A stretch of 64,000 nucleotides of DNA from Streptomyces sp. NRRL B-3428 (GTDB lineage: Bacteria > Actinomycetota > Actinomycetes > Streptomycetales > Streptomycetaceae): positions 1-64,000 of the forward strand of contig JOGW01000026.1 in assembly GCA_000721375.1 (NCBI GenBank), in the 5' to 3' direction. The notes beneath the pieces were generated by a model. The model was not told the origin of the DNA and did not search any database. It saw only the letters and a list, made by a program, of their open reading frames with translations. A program made the translations under genes and the position numbers. Positions 32,669-41,280 of the stretch are shown here, piece after piece (the stretch's first letter is position 1; each line of letters starts with the position of its first letter).

Positions 32669-34459
32669 ATGGACCACAAGCCGGGCGGGCACGCCCAGGG
32701 TTGGCGCCGCCTGGCACCGGGACTTGCCGCGCTGGTCGGCTATCGCCGCACTTGGCTGCGCGGCGACGCGTACGCCGGAGTGACCGTGGCCGCCTACCTC
32801 GTTCCGCAGGTCATGGCGTACGCGGCGGTGGCCGGCCTGCCGCCGGTCGTCGGCCTGTGGGCCATCCTGCCCGCCCTCGTTCTGTACGCGGTGCTCGGCT
32901 CCTCCCGGCTCTTGTCGGTCGGACCCGAATCGACCACCGCGCTCATGACCGCCGCGGTGATCGGTCCGCTCGCCGCGGGGGATCCGCGGCGGTACGCCGC
33001 CCTGGCCGCAGCCCTCGCGATCACCGTCGGACTGCTGGGAGTGGTGGCCTGGGCAGCACGGCTCGGCTTCGTCGCCGATCTGCTCTCGCGGCCCGTCCTG
33101 GTGGGTTATCTGGCGGGTGTGGCCTGCATCATGATCGTGGACCAGCTGCCCAAGCTGACCGGGGTCGCGGCGGACAGCGGGTCTTCGGGAAGCGGGTCCG
33201 GGGGGAGCGGGTTCTTCGCCCAGCTCTGGACCTTCGTACGACATCTGCCGCAGGCACAGCCCGCCACGGTGCTCTTCGCCGCCACGGCCGTCGCGTTCGT
33301 CTTCGTCCTGCCCCGCTACTTTCGGCTGCTGCCCGCGCCCTTGCTGCTCGTGGTGCTCGGCACAGTGGTGAACGTGGTCTTCGACCTCGACGAGCGATAC
33401 GGCCTCAAGGCGATCGGCGAGGTCCCCTCCGGTCTGCCGGGGTTCGCGCTGCCGGACCTGGGCGAACTTCCGGCGCTGATCGTGCCCGCCCTCGGCATCC
33501 TCATCGTCGGCTACACGGACTGCATCCTCACCGCGCGAGCGTTCACCGGCCGCGGCGAGGGGCAGGACGACCGCGGCGAGGTGCACGAGGACCGCGGCAA
33601 GGGGCGCGACGACCGCGGCGAGGTGCACGAACTCGACGCCAACCACGAGCTGTTGGCGCTGGGCGCCGCCAACCTGGGGGCGGGAGCGCTGCACGGCTTC
33701 CCGGTGAGCAGCAGCGCCAGCCGTACCGCGCTCGCCTCCTCCACGGGTGCGCGCAGCCAAGTGCACTCGCTGATCGCGGGCGCGCTGGTGCTCTGCACGC
33801 TGCTCTTCCTCAGCCCTTTGCTGACCCGCACACCGGCCGCCGTACTGGGGGTGCTCGTCGTCTACGCCGCCGTTCGCATGGTCGACCTCGCAGGCTTCAG
33901 GCGACTCGCGTCGTTCCGCCGGCGCGAGCTGCTTCTTGCGCTCGGCTGCCTGGCCGGGGTGCTGGCCCTGGACATCCTGTACGGCGTGCTCGTCGCCGTC
34001 GGCCTTTCGGTGGCCGAGATGCTGACGCGGGTGGCGCGCCCGCACGACGCCGTGGAAGGGCTCGTACCCGGCGTGGCGGGTATGCACGACGTGGACGACT
34101 ACCCCGAGGCCCGGACGATTCCCGGGCTGCTCGTCTACCGCTACGACTCCCCGCTGTTCTTCGCCAACGCGGAGGACTTCCGGCGCCGGGCGCTGGCCGC
34201 CGTGGACGAACACGAAGGGCCGGTGCGCTGGTTCGTTCTGAACGCCGAGTCCAACGTCGAGGTCGACATCACGGCACTCGACGCGGTCGACGCGCTGCGT
34301 CGCGAGATGATCCGCCGCGGCATCGTGTTCGCCCTCGCGCGGGTCAAGCAGGATCTGCGGGTGTCGCTCGACGCCTACGGCCTGACGGCGGCGGTGGGCG
34401 CCGAACTGATCTTCCCGACCCTACCGACGGCCGTGGCCGCCTACCGCCGCTCGACGTAA
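32669..34459 (+). CDS. SulP-family anion transporter with STAS domain
   Basis: A 596-residue inner-membrane transporter (sulfate, bicarbonate or related anion). Family landmarks: YAGVTVAAYLVPQVMAYAAV, AGLPPVVGLWAILPALVLYA, STTALMTAAVI, ANHELLALGAANL, HGFPVSSSASRTAL, and a C-terminal STAS domain (residues about 470-590: GLLVYRYDSPLFFANAEDFR, VDITALDAVDAL). The ATG at 32669 follows GAAGGAG. Oddities: a Gly/Ser-rich loop (SGSSGSGSGGSG, residues about 170-181) and a charged 28-residue insert made of four 7-residue repeats just before ANHELLALGA. SulP genes are frequent partners of universal stress and PPK2 genes in such clusters. Confidence 0.88.
   Translation: MDHKPGGHAQGWRRLAPGLAALVGYRRTWLRGDAYAGVTVAAYLVPQVMAYAAVAGLPPVVGLWAILPALVLYAVLGSSRLLSVGPESTTALMTAAVIGPLAAGDPRRYAALAAALAITVGLLGVVAWAARLGFVADLLSRPVLVGYLAGVACIMIVDQLPKLTGVAADSGSSGSGSGGSGFFAQLWTFVRHLPQAQPATVLFAATAVAFVFVLPRYFRLLPAPLLLVVLGTVVNVVFDLDERYGLKAIGEVPSGLPGFALPDLGELPALIVPALGILIVGYTDCILTARAFTGRGEGQDDRGEVHEDRGKGRDDRGEVHELDANHELLALGAANLGAGALHGFPVSSSASRTALASSTGARSQVHSLIAGALVLCTLLFLSPLLTRTPAAVLGVLVVYAAVRMVDLAGFRRLASFRRRELLLALGCLAGVLALDILYGVLVAVGLSVAEMLTRVARPHDAVEGLVPGVAGMHDVDDYPEARTIPGLLVYRYDSPLFFANAEDFRRRALAAVDEHEGPVRWFVLNAESNVEVDITALDAVDALRREMIRRGIVFALARVKQDLRVSLDAYGLTAAVGAELIFPTLPTAVAAYRRST
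33548..33631 (+). repeat. Four 21-bp tandem repeats inside the SulP gene
   Basis: In-frame units of 21 bp begin at 33548, 33569, 33590 and 33611. They encode GRGEGQD, DRGEVHE, DRGKGRD and DRGEVHE. Units 2 and 4 differ at one base. The insert lies in a cytoplasmic loop between conserved SulP segments, so it lengthens a charged loop without breaking the frame. Confidence 0.85.
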
Positions 34460-34724
34460 TCCCCCTGACCGGACAGCCGGGCACGGGACGCGAGCAGCCG
34501 GTGGGCGACCACACGTCCCACCCAGAGCGCGATCGCCCGGCCGAACTCCGGATCCCTGACACACTGGACTCGATGACGGTCGCCTCGTTGCCGCGCATAT
34601 GCAGGTCGAGGTCGACCACCCCGGTGCGTACGACCCAGAACCTGTCGGCCCGCGGTCCGCGGATCGACCGCAGCAACGGCGGCCTGGTCTCCTTCGGCGG
34701 CGGCCTCGCCTGACGCACCGACAC
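34441..34724 (-). pseudogene. Remnant of a cyclic-nucleotide-binding (Crp-like) domain protein
   Basis: From about 34660 downward the strand reads ADRFWVVRTGVVDLDLHMRG and EATVIES, part of a cNMP-binding beta-roll. It then jumps, with a frame change, to VRDPEFGRAIALWVGRVVAH and RLLASRARL, which I recognise as the C-terminal helix of the same family, ending at TAG 34441. About 40 central residues are missing, and the N-terminus before ADRF is also unrecognisable. The 3' end overlaps the SulP gene by 19 bp. Intact family members are common next to universal stress genes in Streptomyces. Confidence 0.58.
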
Positions 34725-34731
34725 GCATGCG

Positions 34732-34763
34732 GGTGAGCCCAGCTCGTCCCGGCTGGGCTCACC
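34732..34763. terminator. Perfect 12-bp stem-loop
   Basis: GGTGAGCCCAGC and GCTGGGCTCACC pair around TCGTCCCG. It lies beyond the SulP gene and the cNMP remnant and about 60 bp before the next gene. It probably terminates transcription from the left. Confidence 0.65.
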
Positions 34764-34821
34764 GGGCGAACGGTGCGGTGTTGTGCGAGACCTGGTGGCG
34801 GGCGTGGGTTAGACGAAGAGG

Positions 34822-35484
34822 ATGAACCCGAACCTCCGTATCGCCTCCGTCGCAGCGGCCCTCGTTGCTCTCACGTCATCCAGCCCAGCGGCGGCCGCGG
34901 ACCCGGTCCCGCGCGTACAACTGCGCAAGGCGGTCCAGCTGCTGGCGACGATGAGTGAGCACGACCCCCGCGACTATCGCCGCTCAGCCTTCAAGCAGTG
35001 GACGGACGCCGACCACGACGGCTGCGACACCCGCGCCGAGGTCCTGCGCCAGGAAGCCGTCGGCCCCCTGGCGATCGACGAGGACTGCGTGATCGAGAAC
35101 GGCCAGTGGTACTCGCTCCACGACGACCACGCGATCACCGGCGACCCCGCTCACCAGCTCGATGTCGGCCCCGTCGTCCCGCTGAAGGAAGCATGGGAGT
35201 CCGGCGCCCACGCATGGGACCCGGCCACCCGCGAGGCGTACGCGAACGACCTGACTGCCGACGCCACGCTCACAGCGACCTCCGTCGAGGCGAGCCGGCA
35301 GCGCGCGGACCTGGACCCCGCCGAGTGGCTGCCCGCGTACGCGCCATCGCACTGCGCCTACATCGCCGACTGGATCGCCACAAAGCTCCGCTGGGGTCTT
35401 ACTGTCGACTTCCGCGAGGCGGTCAAACTGACCGAGGTGGCCCAGCGCTGCCCGAACACGCCTCTCACCATCCGGACCCGCTGA
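34822..35484 (+). CDS. Secreted HNH (DUF1524)-fold protein with lost catalytic residues
   Basis: A 220-residue exported protein. The signal peptide (1-25) ends SSPAAAA. The mature part follows the secreted HNH nuclease family closely: DADHDGCDTRAEVLRQEA, NGQWYSLHDD, PLKEAWESGAHAWDPATREA, YANDLT, DPAEWLPAY, CAYIADWIATKLRWGLTVD. The expected metal/catalytic segment D-x-D-H-x-VPL reads LDVGPVVPL, so the key His is gone. The usual N-x-x-K in the second half is replaced by ASRQRAD. It therefore looks like a catalytically dead family member, perhaps binding DNA or acting as decoy, or a decaying gene. The 3' end overlaps the convergent MHYT gene by 20 bp. Confidence 0.78.
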   Translation: MNPNLRIASVAAALVALTSSSPAAAADPVPRVQLRKAVQLLATMSEHDPRDYRRSAFKQWTDADHDGCDTRAEVLRQEAVGPLAIDEDCVIENGQWYSLHDDHAITGDPAHQLDVGPVVPLKEAWESGAHAWDPATREAYANDLTADATLTATSVEASRQRADLDPAEWLPAYAPSHCAYIADWIATKLRWGLTVDFREAVKLTEVAQRCPNTPLTIRTR

Positions 35485-36340
35485 CAGCCCTCTCTTCGCG
35501 GTCCAGAGGCGGCTCGGCTCGCGACGGCCTCGCAGGCTGTGCCGGCAGGTAGGGGATCTGCACGGCGAGACGCTCCACGGGCTGCTTGGAGGGTGCGTCG
35601 CCGGTCATCATCAGGGGGTCGAACATCACGATGGCCCCGGCGATCAGAAGGAAGGCCAGCGGTCCGATCAGCATCGGCACCAGCAGGTCGATCGACGAAG
35701 AGCCCGAGCCGCCGTACTGGTGGCCTGTCGTGCTGTGGAGCCGGACGCCGACCGCGGCCATGCCGGTGTAGTGCATGCCGGTGACCGCGACACCCATGAT
35801 GAGACTGGCGCCCAGACTCCAGAGGATGCCCCGTACTTGGCTCGCTGCCCAGAGCGCCGCGGTGGCCGCGAGGACGGCGATCACCACTGACAGGGTCACG
35901 GTGAACGTGTCGTACTGGAGCGCTCCGCGGTGCACCTGCATGGCCGCCATGCCCATGTAGTGCATCACCGCGACGCCGAGCCCGGTGATCAGGCCGGCGG
36001 CTATCAGACTCTTGGGGTTCGCGCCGCGGATCCCGACGATGAAGACGCCGATGCCGACCACGCCGATGGCGACCGCGAGGCTTGCGAAGGTGAGGGCCGT
36101 GTCGTAGCGGATGGACGCCTCACGCACGGTGAAGCCCATCATGGCGATGAAGTGCATGGTCCAGATGCCTGACCCGATGCACCCCGCCCCCAGAGTCAGC
36201 CAGCCAAGGCGCCAGGAGCGGGTGACGAGCAGCGCTCGCATGGTGCAGCGCAGGCCGAGAGCGCTGCCGAAGCAGGCCATGATGTAGGCCGCGATGGGGG
36301 TGATGGCGCCGTAGCCGAACCCGTCGACCGTGCCGTGCAT
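35465..36340 (-). CDS. MHYT-domain integral membrane sensor protein
   Basis: A 291-residue protein with seven hydrophobic segments and repeated M-H-x-x motifs: TMHFIAMMGF, VMHYMGMAAM and GMHYTGMAAVG. These define the MHYT domain, proposed to bind copper and sense diatomic gas or redox state. The C-terminal about 60 residues are cytoplasmic and low in similarity. No GGDEF, EAL or kinase domain is attached, so it would have to signal through a partner. It looks complete, starting at ATG 36340. Confidence 0.88.
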   Translation of the reverse strand: MHGTVDGFGYGAITPIAAYIMACFGSALGLRCTMRALLVTRSWRLGWLTLGAGCIGSGIWTMHFIAMMGFTVREASIRYDTALTFASLAVAIGVVGIGVFIVGIRGANPKSLIAAGLITGLGVAVMHYMGMAAMQVHRGALQYDTFTVTLSVVIAVLAATAALWAASQVRGILWSLGASLIMGVAVTGMHYTGMAAVGVRLHSTTGHQYGGSGSSSIDLLVPMLIGPLAFLLIAGAIVMFDPLMMTGDAPSKQPVERLAVQIPYLPAQPARPSRAEPPLDREERAVSGSGW

Positions 36341-36501
36341 GTACGTGGTGCCCTTCCGTCCCGCTGCGCATCCGAGACGTGACGAGAGAAGCCCGCGAGG
36401 GGCTTGCAGAGTCTGATGAGCTCGGGGTGACGCCCACGAGCGAGCTGCTGAGTGCCTGCCGTGCAGTGTTCGCAGGGGCGAGCAGCGGGGGCATCATTGC
36501 A

Positions 36502-36544
36502 CACAGCTCAGGTGACCCCGGTCCGCGGGGTCACCTGAGCTGTG
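36502..36544 (-). terminator. Perfect 18-bp stem-loop after the NlpC/P60 gene
   Basis: CACAGCTCAGGTGACCCC and GGGGTCACCTGAGCTGTG pair perfectly around a 7-base loop. It begins 20 bp after the stop of the NlpC/P60 gene on the transcribed strand. It may serve both that gene and the convergent direction. Confidence 0.85.
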
Positions 36545-36563
36545 GAATTCCCTCGAGGCACGG

Positions 36564-37193
36564 TCAGAGAACGCGCACGGCCCCCGACGGCTGGGACCAC
36601 TGCATGCTGCGCTCCACCACGCCCGTACGCGAGTTCTGGGCGCCGATGAACTGCCCGTCGCCGACGTATATCGCCACGTGCGACGCCGAGCCCCGGCCAC
36701 CCCAGTAGAGGATGTCGCCCGGCTGCAGGTCGGAGAGCGACACCGAGCGCCCGGCGGCCGACTGCGCCTGGGAGACCCGCGGCAGGTCGATGCCCGCCTG
36801 GCGGTAGGCGGCCTGCACCAGGCCCGAGCAGTCGTACGCGCCCGGCCCGGTCGCTCCCATCACGAAGCCCTTGCCGAGCTGAGCGCGTACGAACTCCACG
36901 ACGGCCGCCGCCGAGCCGGATATCGGGCGGGTCGACTGCGACGGGCTGCCGACGGAGTCGGAGGCGGAAGTGTCGGGGGCCGCCGAAGAGTTGCTGTCGT
37001 GCCGCGAGTACGGGACGTGAGTGTCGGAGCCCTGGTAGGAGGGACCTGGATCGGCCTGGTGCGCGGAGGCCGGGGCCGCGAAGGCGGTCAGTGCGAGGGT
37101 GCCGAGAACGCCACCCCCGATTCCCGTACGGAGGGCGGAGCGGCGGGGACGGGGCTTGGCGTGCCGGGGTTTGTGTCGAGCGGAAGTGATCAT
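36564..37193 (-). CDS. Secreted NlpC/P60 cell-wall hydrolase
   Basis: A 209-residue exported peptidoglycan endopeptidase. Residues 1-45 form a long Arg-rich signal peptide ending ASAH. A Ser-rich linker precedes the NlpC/P60 domain (about 100-209): AVVEFVRAQLGKGFVMGATG, catalytic Cys in GAYDCSGLVQAAYRQAG, DLQPGDILYWGG, and catalytic His in ASHVAIYVGDGQFIGA. The third polar residue would follow in QNSRTG. The ATG at 37193 is used; TTG 37199 is possible. No LysM or SH3 anchor is visible, so it is likely free in the wall space. Confidence 0.9.
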   Translation of the reverse strand: MITSARHKPRHAKPRPRRSALRTGIGGGVLGTLALTAFAAPASAHQADPGPSYQGSDTHVPYSRHDSNSSAAPDTSASDSVGSPSQSTRPISGSAAAVVEFVRAQLGKGFVMGATGPGAYDCSGLVQAAYRQAGIDLPRVSQAQSAAGRSVSLSDLQPGDILYWGGRGSASHVAIYVGDGQFIGAQNSRTGVVERSMQWSQPSGAVRVL

Positions 37194-37605
37194 GCACAAC
37201 GGCTATCAGCTCCACCGAGGCGAATTCAAAATGCGTGGAATTGGCCATATTCGGCGTGGCGAACGGCTGTTGAAGGTGTGGGGCGGGTGAGTCTTCGCGC
37301 CGGTTACTCCTCGAGGCGCGGCGCCAGCCGCTGACCTGCACCTTTAAGTGACCCTCACGGTCCGGTACTTCGCTATCACGTACGGGGGCGAATCGGACAA
37401 CTCGCCTCCCCTCGCAAAGGTTGCTCAAGTGGCTTGATTCACAGGACGCTCCCACGGCCGACCCGGCGGTGCGCGTCGACGTCGCCGCCGCACGGGCGAT
37501 GCCCGGAAATTGCGCGAGGCCCCTCACCGGCAGGCGCATGATGCCGGATATATCCTGTTGATGATCATTTGCCCCGAGTGTCGATGACCGAGACCGAGGA
37601 CCCTT
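37194..37605. other. Divergent intergenic region, NlpC/P60 and peptide transporter genes
   Basis: These 412 bp hold no convincing gene. I looked for a c-di-AMP (ydaO-type) riboswitch, common before cell-wall hydrolase genes in Streptomyces, but its conserved core is not present. Patches near 37200-37260 and 37540-37580 are AT-richer and could hold the promoters. Confidence 0.5.
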
Positions 37606-39099
37606 GTGCCCAGCAGCGCCCCAAGCCCTGCCACACAGCCCGCGCCGCCCGGCGACCACGCCTTCTTCGGACAGCCCAAAGGCCTGCTGACCCTCTCCGG
37701 CCTTGAGGTCTGGGAACGGTTCTCCTTCCTCGGCATGCAGGCGATCCTCGTCCTGTACTTCGCCGACACCGTCGCCGACGGCGGGATGGGCATGGACGCG
37801 GGCACCGCCGCCTCCGTGTCGGCGGCCTACGGCACCCTCGTCTATCTGGTCTCCGTCGCGGGTGGCTGGCTCGCCGACCGCATCCTCGGCTCCTACCGCG
37901 CCGTGCTGTGGGGCGGCATCCTCATCGCCTGCGGCCATTACGCGATGGCCGTGCCCACGAACGTCATGACCTGGGTCGGCCTCGGCCTGATCAGCGCAGG
38001 CACCGGTCTGCTCAAGCCGAACGTGGCCACGATGGTCGGCAAGCTCTACCGCACCGACGACGAGCGCCGCGACGCCGGCTTCGCGCTCTACTACATGGGC
38101 ATCAACATCGGCGCCTTCCTCGGCCCGCTGATCACGGGCTGGCTCGGCGAGCACAAGGGCTGGCACTGGGGTTTCTCGGCCGCCGCCATCGGCATGACCT
38201 TCGGTCTCATCCAGTACGTCGCCGGCCGCGGCAATCTCGCCGGCCGCAAGCACACCGCCGAGTTCGCCCTGCCGCCGCAGGCGATGCGCCGAGCCGTCCG
38301 GCTCATCGTGACCGGCCTGATCGTCTGCGCCGTCCTCGCCGCGCTGCTCGCGGCCATCGGCTGGCTGACCATGGGCCGCTTCGTCGACCTGCTCACCGTG
38401 ATCTCGGTGCTCGCCCCCATCGCGTACTTCGTCTGGATGTTCAGGAGTCCGCGCGTCACCGGCGAGGAGCGCGGACGGCTGCGCCCGTACGTCGTCCTCT
38501 TCCTCGCCTCCGTGGCCTTCAACTTCATCCTGTTCCAGGCCTACTCGACGATGATGCTGCTCGCCTCGACCAGCGCCGAGACGACCATCCTCGGCTTCGA
38601 CTTCCCCGCCAGCTGGTACGCCTCCGCACTCGGCGCCTTCGAGGTGGCGCTCGCACCGGTCGTGGCCGCGGTGTGGGCGCGGATGGGACCACGCCAGCCG
38701 CACGCCTCCAACAAGATCGCGTTCGGCGTCATCCTCGGCGGCCTGTCGTTCCTGCTGATGGTCCTGCCGACCTCCGGACACAGCGGCGACTACAAGATGG
38801 CCGCCTGGTGGATCGTCGGCTCCTATCTGCTGCTCGGCCTCGGCGACATCCTCCTGGAGACCTCCGGTATGTCCGCCACCACCAAGCTCGCGCCCAAGGC
38901 GTTCGCGAGCCAGACGATGGCCCTGTGGTTCCTGTCGCTCGCCCTCGCCAACGGCATCCAGGCGCAGACCGTGAAGTTCTACGGCAAGATCTCCGACCCC
39001 GTGTACTTCGGCGTCAACGGCGCGGTCGCGGTAGCCGTCGGCCTCGCCGTGATCGCCGCCGCGCCCTGGCTCCGGCGCACCATGCACCCCGTCCACTGA
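37606..39099 (+). CDS. POT/PTR2-family peptide:proton symporter
   Basis: A 497-residue inner-membrane major-facilitator protein for di/tripeptide uptake. The POT hallmark appears as GLEVWERFSFLGMQAILVLY (E-x-x-E-R-F), followed by GGWLADRILGSYRAVLWGG, GTGLLKPNVATMVGKLY and FALYYMGINIGAFLGPLITG. About 12-14 hydrophobic helices fill the length. The start is GTG 37606. The gene next to it encodes an X-Pro-type peptidase, so uptake of proline-containing peptides is a sensible reading. Confidence 0.92.
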   Translation: MPSSAPSPATQPAPPGDHAFFGQPKGLLTLSGLEVWERFSFLGMQAILVLYFADTVADGGMGMDAGTAASVSAAYGTLVYLVSVAGGWLADRILGSYRAVLWGGILIACGHYAMAVPTNVMTWVGLGLISAGTGLLKPNVATMVGKLYRTDDERRDAGFALYYMGINIGAFLGPLITGWLGEHKGWHWGFSAAAIGMTFGLIQYVAGRGNLAGRKHTAEFALPPQAMRRAVRLIVTGLIVCAVLAALLAAIGWLTMGRFVDLLTVISVLAPIAYFVWMFRSPRVTGEERGRLRPYVVLFLASVAFNFILFQAYSTMMLLASTSAETTILGFDFPASWYASALGAFEVALAPVVAAVWARMGPRQPHASNKIAFGVILGGLSFLLMVLPTSGHSGDYKMAAWWIVGSYLLLGLGDILLETSGMSATTKLAPKAFASQTMALWFLSLALANGIQAQTVKFYGKISDPVYFGVNGAVAVAVGLAVIAAAPWLRRTMHPVH

Positions 39100-39172
39100 G
39101 GTACGCGACCCTCGTCCGCCGAGGTCCGTGATCCCCGTCCGCTGCCGGCCGTTCGAGCCGTACGAGGTTCCC

Positions 39173-41200
39173 ATGCACATCCGCACCGACTTCCCGTACG
39201 AGACCACCCGCGAGGATCTCCGCATCCCGCTTCCCGACGGCACGCACCTCTACGCCCGCATCTGGCGCCCGGTGACCGAGGAGCAGGTGCCCGCGCTCCT
39301 CGAATACCTGCCGTACCGGCTGAGCGACTGGACCGCGCCCCGCGACTGGCAGCGCCACCCTTGGTACGCGGGCCACGGCTACGCCTCCGTACGGGTCGAC
39401 GTACGCGGACACGGCAACTCCGAGGGGCTGCCCGGCGACGAGTACGACGCCACCGAACTCGCCGACGGAGTCGCCGTGGTGGAGTGGCTCGCCGCGCAGC
39501 CCTGGTGCAGCGGCAAGGTCGGCATGTTCGGCATCTCCTGGGGCGGCTTCAACTCCCTGCAGATCGCGGCCCTCGCCCCCGAACCCCTCAAGGCGATCGT
39601 CACCGTCTGCTCCACCGACGACCGCTACGACAACGACGTGCACTACATGGGAGGCTCCGTCCTCGCCGTGGACATGCACGCCTGGGCCGCGACCATGCTC
39701 GCGTTCGTCGCCCGCCCACCGGACCCCGCCCACTTCGGCGAGGACTGGAAGCGCCAGTGGCTGACCCGCCTCGACGCTGTCGAGCCCTTCATCCACACCT
39801 GGCTCGCCCACCAGACCCGTGACGCCTATTGGCGGCACGGCAGCGTCTGCGAGGACTACTCGTCGGTGCAGGCCGCGGTGCTCGCCGTCGGCGGCTGGCA
39901 CGACCCGTACCGCGACACGGTGCTGCGTCTCGTAGAGCATCTTCCGGCAGATGTACGGGGATTGATCGGCCCTTGGTCGCACCAGTACCCCGACCGGGGT
40001 CTGCCGCCCGGCCCCGCGATCGGCTTTCTGCAGGAGACGCTGCGCTGGTGGGACCAGCACCTCAAGGGCATCGACACCGGCGTCATGGCCGAGCCCGAGC
40101 TGCGCTCATGGATCAGCGACGCCCACCCGCCGGCCACGGTGTACGAGCAGTTGGCGGGCGGCTGGGTCGGCGACCCGTCCTGGCCCTCACCGCATGTGAC
40201 CACGACCCGGCTCGCCCTCGACGCGGAGCTGACCGGGGGCCGGGTCCCCGGTGACGACCCGTGGGTACAGGTCCGTTCCCCGCAGCACACCGGCCTCGAC
40301 GCGGGCCGCTTCTTCCCCTTCGGCAACGACGCCGACCTCCCTCCCGACCAGCGCGAAGAGGACGGCCGTTCGGTCTGCTTCGACTCCGCGCCGCTCGGGC
40401 ACGCCCAGGAAATCCTCGGCCGCCCCCGCGTCACCCTGCGACTGCGCTGCCCCGCCACGCACGGCCGAGTGATCGCCAGGCTGTGCGAGGTGGGTCCGGA
40501 CGGTGCGTCCACCCTGATCACCCGCGGTGTACTCAACCTCTCCGCACGCGCAGTACGCGACAAGGCCCTCGACTGGGAGCCGGGCACCGCCGAGGACGTC
40601 AGCTTCGAACTGAACGCCATCGGCCACCGCTTCGCCCCCGGCAACCGCGTGCGCCTCGCCCTCTCCTCCGCGTACTGGCCCTGGATCTGGCCGGACGCCG
40701 AGGGTGCGGGCTGGAGCGTGGACGTCACCTCGAGCACCCTCGAACTCCCCGTGCGCACAGCGCCGTCCAAGGAACCCGAGCTGACCTTCGCGGAGCCCGA
40801 GCAGTCCGCGCCGCTCGGCGTGCTCTTTCCGGAATCACCCGGGGAGCAGCGTCCCGAGCGTCGCGTCGTACGGGATGTGGCGCCGGGCACCTGGCGTCTT
40901 GAGGTCGATCCTCGTTACGGCGGCACCCGGATCTACCCCGACGGCCTGGAGTTCACCGAGGACGCGGCGGAGATCTACGAGATCCAGGAGGCCGATCCGC
41001 TGAGTGCGCGCACCCGCTCCGACTGGTCCGTGCGCCTGCACCGGCCCGACCTCGGCTGGGACGCCCGGATCCGTACGCGCTCCGAAATCACCTGCACCGC
41101 AACGGAGTTCATCACGACCGACGAGCTCACATGCCGGGACGGTGAGGAGATCGTCTTCCATCGGACGTGGGAGAAGCGCATTCCGCGTACGGCGGGTTGA
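39173..41200 (+). CDS. CocE/NonD-family serine hydrolase (X-Pro dipeptidyl peptidase-like, S15)
   Basis: A 675-residue alpha/beta hydrolase. The S15 catalytic domain has the nucleophile motif MFGISWGGFNSLQIAAL, catalytic Asp in VGGWHDPYRD, and catalytic His in IGPWSHQYPDRG. A C-terminal jelly-roll domain typical of the family (residues about 360-560) contains LRCPATHGRVIARLCEVGPD. Unlike most CocE proteins there is no signal peptide, so it acts in the cytoplasm. ATG 39173 follows ACGAGG. It sits 73 bp after the peptide transporter and likely cleaves imported peptides; ester substrates cannot be excluded. Confidence 0.88.
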   Translation: MHIRTDFPYETTREDLRIPLPDGTHLYARIWRPVTEEQVPALLEYLPYRLSDWTAPRDWQRHPWYAGHGYASVRVDVRGHGNSEGLPGDEYDATELADGVAVVEWLAAQPWCSGKVGMFGISWGGFNSLQIAALAPEPLKAIVTVCSTDDRYDNDVHYMGGSVLAVDMHAWAATMLAFVARPPDPAHFGEDWKRQWLTRLDAVEPFIHTWLAHQTRDAYWRHGSVCEDYSSVQAAVLAVGGWHDPYRDTVLRLVEHLPADVRGLIGPWSHQYPDRGLPPGPAIGFLQETLRWWDQHLKGIDTGVMAEPELRSWISDAHPPATVYEQLAGGWVGDPSWPSPHVTTTRLALDAELTGGRVPGDDPWVQVRSPQHTGLDAGRFFPFGNDADLPPDQREEDGRSVCFDSAPLGHAQEILGRPRVTLRLRCPATHGRVIARLCEVGPDGASTLITRGVLNLSARAVRDKALDWEPGTAEDVSFELNAIGHRFAPGNRVRLALSSAYWPWIWPDAEGAGWSVDVTSSTLELPVRTAPSKEPELTFAEPEQSAPLGVLFPESPGEQRPERRVVRDVAPGTWRLEVDPRYGGTRIYPDGLEFTEDAAEIYEIQEADPLSARTRSDWSVRLHRPDLGWDARIRTRSEITCTATEFITTDELTCRDGEEIVFHRTWEKRIPRTAG

Positions 41201-41280
41201 CCGAGTGCGCCTCGGCCTGAGTGCAGGGCAGGGCTGGTTCGGGCAGGGCAGGGTTTGGCAGAGCTGGGCTGGGCTGGGCG
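41201..41280. repeat. Low-complexity G-rich stretch (GGGCAGGGC / GGGCT units)
   Basis: Between the peptidase stop and the convergent MBL-fold gene the sequence is a run of short G-rich repeats: GGGCAGGGC twice, then four GGGCT-like units. No hairpin of note is visible. It could form G-quadruplex-type structure as RNA or DNA. Confidence 0.5.

Noticed and set aside
37194..37605. Possible c-di-AMP (ydaO-type) riboswitch before the NlpC/P60 gene
   Set aside because: The conserved core expected in Streptomyces leaders of cell-wall hydrolase genes is not there; only a short GTCAGC-like match occurs.
41201..41280. Rho-independent terminator between convergent genes
   Set aside because: The stretch is G-rich and repetitive but shows no convincing stem-loop.
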